Shown here one piece after another: positions 59,131 to 64,000 of a DNA stretch of 64,000 nt (within the stretch, counting starts at the first letter, position 1; every line of letters begins with the position of its first letter). The notes beneath the pieces were generated by a model. It was not told the DNA's origin. It was given only the letters and a program-made list of their open reading frames with translations, and made no database searches. The translations under genes and the position numbers were made by a program. Source of the stretch: Henckelia pumila (taxonomy: Eukaryota > Streptophyta > Magnoliopsida > Lamiales > Gesneriaceae); contig NC_133123.1 in the NCBI RefSeq assembly GCF_033568475.1, forward strand, positions 17,780,622-17,844,621, read 5' to 3'.

Positions 59131-59740
59131 CTTTTTACTTCCTCGCTACTCTAATATCGTTTTCGACCTCTTTTAGCCGTGACCCACGAATTACTTCAGT
59201 TATATAATCCACCTTTCAGTTCTCAAGGAATCTGCATTCGGAATCAAGACACCAACAGTTAATCAACACAATCACAACAAAGAAAAACATACATGCAGAG
59301 TCCAGTGTCTGACTTTCCGTTTTATTTATTACTTCTTCATCTTTTCTCTCTCACTAAAAATTCCTGATGGTAAAAAGGTGCTTCCCACAAAAGCAGACAT
59401 CAGAAAAGAGAACAACTGACCAAAAAGAAGCGCATGCAAACTAAATGTTCGTGAAAAAGCCACAATGGGAATTGGGGAAAAACATCAACCACACAGAGAA
59501 ACGCCACAAAAAAAAAACACAGAGGGACGCACGAACGCAAAACCTGCAGTGGGTAATTCACAGAGGGACAGAGAGCAAAGTGGTAGACAGATCTAGGGTT
59601 CGGCCAAACATGGAAGGTGGAATTCAGAGCAGAGAAGGGAGAAAAAGTGTGGGTTTTTATCTACAACTGATAAGAGTCTGAGAATCTGAGAGTTGCAATA
59701 AAAGAGCACAGTACAATTATGGCGGCATTTTGTTGGGCGA
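59131..59740 (-). promoter_or_regulatory. GRF 5' UTR and proximal promoter region
   Basis: On the minus strand this is pyrimidine-rich near the ATG with many CT runs, as in plant 5' UTRs. The transcription start cannot be fixed from sequence. Small frames here are not supported. Confidence 0.4.
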
Positions 59741-59875
59741 GTGAAGGGGGAAATGAAAATGGGTTTGGGATAAAGGTTGGAGCTTTATTGTGTGATGCTG
59801 ATATTACAGGGAGCATGAAGTGGCGGTGGGGAGCAAACCCATGAAGTGGATGGTGGATAGGGGGCAAAATTATAA

Positions 59876-59877
<2 letters not shown>

Positions 59878-59914
<37 letters not shown>

Positions 59915-59916
59915 TA
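59878..59916. repeat. TTA/ATT microsatellite
   Basis: About a dozen ATT units in the distal GRF upstream region. Confidence 0.9.
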
Positions 59917-61890
59917 AATGAAATGTTCTCATTATTTATAGCATACTAGTGTCCGTGAGTCGTGAGTCGTGACATAAGGTTGATGGGTGAGATACATTGT
60001 AACTTCTGTGAGTAGTTAATTGTTTTGGGATAAATTATATTATATTTAACTAAAAATAAGAGTGATAATTGCAATTTTTAAGGGGTCACATCCAAATCTT
60101 TACATTAAGGGCCTCCCACTTTATAATATAGTAACATATACCTGCAATTTATATTTTTCTCACAAAATTGCACAAAATATTTCAGTAATTTTGAAATTCA
60201 GACATCCATGCTCTATTTGTTGGGAATTTTATTCATATTTTAAAAAAAAAATTCGTATTAAATCGTCTCATGGATCAATTTCATGAGATGAATGATTTTT
60301 AAATGTTAATTAATTTTTTTTACATTATCCTCGGGATTGATAAAATGAATCAAATATTCAAGAGTTTAGATAAGATTTTTGCTTGAAAACTTGTAAATTT
60401 ATTGATGATAATCGTCCATTACAAGTTTTACTAACCAAGAAGAAATATTTTTCATTCAAACAAACAAACGTTGAGGGAATGAACAAGCAAAACAAGCAAT
60501 ATTATGGGCTACTCTATTAGCCGATCTAGATACGTGGAAGAAATCTGAAACCACCGGGTTTCTGCAATCTTTTCCTGTTATCTTCCGTGCACACCCCCAT
60601 CATATCCAAGATTCTTATGTTCAGAAGCAATAATGAACTAGTAATCCTGACAAGCAATGAGTGTCCACAAAATATAAAAATAAATCCAATTGTTGGAGTG
60701 CAATAATTGTCCTTGTTGGTAGAGTGATGTAACCATGACACTTGTGCTGCTATGCAATTTAAAAATTCGAGTTGTATCATTATCACTAGCTGTAACTTTT
60801 GATAAAGTGAAAATTGTGCGGTCTTACAATTGGTATAAGACTCAATGTCATGGTTCGATTCTCATTGATTGCAATGAGCAATTATTGGAAGAAAGTTTGG
60901 TGTGGTGCAATAATTGTCCTTGTTGGTAGAGCGATCGAGCCAATGCGCTTGGGTTGTTGTGCGATTTAAAAAATTCAAGTGGCACCATTACCATCGGATA
61001 TAACTTTTGTTAAATCGATAAACGTTTGATCCTACACCAATAGAGTTTTATAAAACAATAAAATTGATGTGGTTTTTGGTAGAATTTTTATGTTTTGAAT
61101 GATTTTGTGGATTGTGGCAATAAATTAAAATGGAAAATTATGTGCATTAAAAGATAAAATTAAGTGTAAAAGAAAAAAAAAAGAAGAAAATTACAATTTA
61201 AAAATATTAAAAAAGGTTTTACCAAAAGTAAGTTATGCTAGGGAATTTTACTTTATTAATATTATAGATAAATGATGAGTGTTAGGACAAACAATAATAA
61301 TAAATAAATGATCAGATGTTGTTGGAAATAAGTTTGAGGAGATGTTAAAATAAATAAAGATGTGTGAAAATTTCTGTAAAATTAATTAAGGTCCATCAAA
61401 TTGATTGAAATTAGTGATTAAGAGTGAAAATTTTTTAATTAAATAATATTAATGTATCGGATGAGTGGTTCACAAGAAAGTTAATTAGATATATGGTCTT
61501 AGTCATTTTTTAAAAAAAAAATTTATTATTGCTCGTGATTTTATTTTATTTTTTTCATTTGTGAGGTTTAAGAGAAGGGTGTACAATCCTAATCTTAGAA
61601 AATCCTTTAAAAATGGATAATATTGTATATATAAAAAAGATTTAAAGTTTATTCAAATTCAGAGTCAATTTAGATTAAAAAAACCGTAATTTTAAAAATA
61701 TTTTAATAAATTCAATTTTTTAAATTCTTAATTAAAAAAACGATTTTGCGTTTGAATAAATTCTTGAAAATACTTTTATTTATATTTTAAAATATAATTA
61801 GAAACAAAAATATATATAATTAGAAACAAAAACCAAAAGGTATAACTTCTAAAAATAATCACTTTTATTTATAAAAAAAAATACCACAAT
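59917..61890. other. AT-rich intergenic sequence
   Basis: Nearly 2 kb with no supported gene. It contains one short duplication, listed separately. Confidence 0.45.
60695..61033. repeat. Diverged direct repeat of about 135 bp
   Basis: Blocks starting GTGCAATAATTGTCCTTG near 60699 and 60902 share the order TTGGTAGAG-GAT…ATTTAAAAA…TAACTTTTG. A GGTTCGATTCTC word between them recalls a pol III B box, but no SINE can be shown. Confidence 0.5.
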
Positions 61891-61893
61891 TTA

Positions 61894-63447
61894 TAAGAAA
61901 ATTGTTATTCTTAAGATTTTTGATTCATCTTGGATAGTTCCAATTTCATACATTGGCAAGAAAGTGGAGCTAGACAAATTGTTGGTTCTTTTTGCTGCCC
62001 GCAGAAGAGCTTTTCTTGCATTGTTCGAGTCGCCACAAGCAGGTCCCCCAGTGATTACGGCGATTACTCCTCCAGTGGGCAAATTTTCATCAGCTTGTTC
62101 ATGTTGTTTCCCAGTTTCATCATGCCGCTTTTGATAGTCACGTTTTGGTTGTTCGTTCCGACGCCTGTCATCTCGCTTCTCACCGCGGGACTTGTCCACA
62201 AAATTCCCCAAATGTCCGTGTTTTATGAGTTTTTCAATTTCAGCTCGCAAACTGAAGCAATCTTATGTAGTATGACCTTTATCTTTATGAAAATGACAAT
62301 AATTGTCCGAACGTTGGGGCTTTGGATTATTCTGCATTGGGCGAGGGGGACGCAACAATCCTTGTTTTTCAGCCACTACCAGTATATCGGTCAGACGTGC
62401 ATTGAGGGGTATATTCTGGAGGCGGGGGCTCTGCGCTGTTCGCTTCTCGTCTCGCCTTCTATTATCTGATTTATCTTCTTCTCTCTTTCTTTTATTCAAG
62501 TAGTGTGGCTCTACATATTCTTCAACCCGTATGTATTTCTCAGTTCTTTCCAATAATTCCTCTAAGTTTTTGGGCGGCCTTCCCGCTATTGATTCCTTGA
62601 ACTTCCGATGGCGCAAGTTTTGTTGCATTATTCCAGCTAACAAATCGTGGTTCACGTGTAAGACTTCGTGCACCGCATGAGTAAATCGCCGAACATAGTC
62701 CCTCAAAATTTCTCCTTCTTTTTGAATGATTATGAACAAATACGCTGCTGTTTTTGGGTATTTCTTGTTAATTGAGAATTGTTGGATGAAGCAGTCAGTA
62801 AGTTGCTCCAAATTGGCAATAGATCCAGAGGGTAACTTATTGAACCATGTGAGTGATCTTCCTGATAATGTTGTCTGGAATATCTTACAGTATGCAGCAT
62901 CCGTGATATCATACAAATCTGCTTTCGCGTATAACTTGTCAATATGGTCTTGAGGGTCACTCGTTTCATCGAACTCAGGTAAGCTGGGGATTTTGACCCC
63001 TTTTGGTAGCGCTTCAGATAGGATGTCATCAGTGAAGGGACTTCGACGTGACGACAAGATTGCTGACGAATTCTCTCCATTTACAAATGTGCGAGATTCA
63101 TCCTTCCTAGTTGGATTAGTGATTTTGTTTTCGTCAGAAGTGTCATGAATTGTGTGAACACTTACTTCACCGTCTTTCTGAGTATTATTTTTCTTGGTCC
63201 ACTCAACATCTTTGTCTTTCACTTTAGACTTAGTTTTCTTTGGGTTTTCTTTATTAGGATCACCAGATGATGAACCCTCACTATGAACCTTTTTCTTGGT
63301 GCTTTTGCGCTGACGGGATTCCAAATACTGAGCAACTGCATCCTTTGCTGCGAGTGCGGCTGTGTTTTCCATTAGTGCAGTCAAGACTTCATGGGTGAGG
63401 GTAATGCTTGGAGGTGCGTTTCCATTGTTATTATTTTCTTGAGACAT
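61894..63447 (-). pseudogene. gag: Gag of the truncated Ty3/gypsy element
   Basis: The start chosen is MSQENNNNGNAPP at 63447; a second ATG upstream at 63486 is less likely. A Lys/Ser/Asp-rich N-terminal third precedes the retrotransposon gag domain (DPQDHIDKLYAKADLYDITD, GRSLTWFNKLPSGSI, LRDYVRRFTHAVHEV). A CHHC knuckle, CHFHKDKGHTT then DC, is interrupted by TAA at 62265-62263. The frame continues to ILRITIF, where the element is cut. The PBS and gag type match Tat-lineage elements. Confidence 0.82.
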
Positions 63448-63488
63448 TTTTGAAGTAATATGTGCTCTCAATGACGTAAAGAACAATT

Positions 63489-63505
63489 TCTCACAGACGG
63501 CGCCA
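63489..63505 (-). other. Primer binding site of the truncated element
   Basis: The minus strand reads TGGCGCCGTCTGTGAGA, 6 nt from the LTR end. I do not assign the tRNA. The TRIM at 54433-54450 has a related PBS. Confidence 0.7.
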
Positions 63506-63511
63506 AACCGA

Positions 63512-64000
63512 TGTAGCCAAAAATCACTTGTACTCGATACGTTGCTTCCGCAAAGTTTGGAGTATCAATAAGTCCTTGTACGTTCCTTTGGGAGATCTTC
63601 AGTGGGTTGTTCTTACGTCACAAAACAAAGTCAGAGGAGCTGGGAGGGTTTTCGGCGAATGCACTCCGACGCTCAAGTCAGTGATTACTCAAGGAATAAT
63701 AATTGAGAGTAGAGCGTTATAGTGCTAAAGAAAGTGTATACCTTAATAATGAGGTGACTTAAGCTATTTATAGATATTCGGAGAGTTTTACGGGCTTGAG
63801 CCTCTTATGGGCTTTTGTATAATTAAGGGTCTGCTTGAATTAAATATATATAATATTTAAATAAGCTTGGACTTCAAAACTATTTGGAGTGGACCTTCAT
63901 GATTGGGCTCAAACCCAATTAAATTTTTAGGTGTAACCTATCATCTTGGTTTTTCTAAACCAAATCTACTCTCTGTGTTCAGTCGGTGCTTCCAATATTT
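63512..64000 (-). repeat. 5' LTR of the truncated element, partial
   Basis: Starts TGTAGCCAAAAATC on the plus strand (LTR 3' end on the minus strand) and runs past the window edge. Confidence 0.65.

Larger units (their letters stand above)
61891..64000 (-). mobile_element. Truncated Ty3/gypsy element (Tat/Retand-like, tentative)
   Basis: Minus strand: 5' LTR (from the right edge to 63512), PBS, gag, then abrupt passage into AT-rich DNA near 61900. No protease, RT or integrase follows, so the 3' part is missing. Confidence 0.75.

Noticed and set aside
60695..60870. SINE with pol III boxes
   Set aside because: Only a weak B-box-like word is present; no clear A box spacing, A-tail or target duplication.

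Overview
The window is nuclear DNA of a flowering plant, probably a eudicot. It holds AT-rich spacers, a three-exon growth-regulating-factor (GRF) gene with a miR396 site, plant Ty3/gypsy and Ty1/copia retrotransposons, a CACTA (En/Spm) transposon, hAT-type MITEs and a decayed pararetrovirus relic. I see no bacterial or organellar genes, rRNA or functional tRNA.

Region 1 (1-36496) is a nest of LTR retrotransposons, resolved by exact 5-bp target duplications. The oldest layer is a Ty3/gypsy element on the minus strand, tentatively Tekay/Del-like; its leader and 5' LTR are visible and the rest lies left of the window. An Athila-like element (A1, 430-12031, minus, TSD CCTAA) sits in its leader. 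A second Athila-like element of a different family (A2, 12919-35587, plus, TSD CAGAT) sits in its LTR. A2 was split at the end of integrase by a 2.1-kb solo LTR (19621-30742, TSD CCGTT), which was then split by a Ty1/copia element (20490-29503, TSD CATAT). The copia LTRs are nearly identical, so it is the youngest layer. All coding regions carry nonsense or frameshift breaks.

Region 2 (36497-43615) holds a 330-bp hAT MITE (TSD CTTCAAAC), a 1.7-kb long-inverted-repeat element, a second hAT-like element, and a degenerate pararetrovirus-like relic split by a 1358-bp solo LTR (TSD CGATC).

Region 3 (43616-53215) is a LINE fragment split by a CACTA transposon. The transposon carries a TNP2-type transposase gene in three exons and apparent fragments of host genes (ARM/U-box-like, DprA-like, CAAD-like).

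Region 4 (53216-64000) has a TRIM element, a 216-bp tandem duplication, the GRF gene on the minus strand (59130-56444; 361 codons), AT-rich spacer, and a truncated Ty3/gypsy (Tat/Retand-like) element with gag and the start of its 5' LTR at the right edge.

The most unusual signal is structural. A1 and A2 share almost no LTR sequence, yet each carries arrays of evenly spaced hairpins in two places: in its LTR, and in the leader of its extra (env-position) ORF. A2 also has four tandem hairpins with compensatory stem changes. Both elements share hairpin-plus-polypurine modules inside the element as well as at the 3' LTR.
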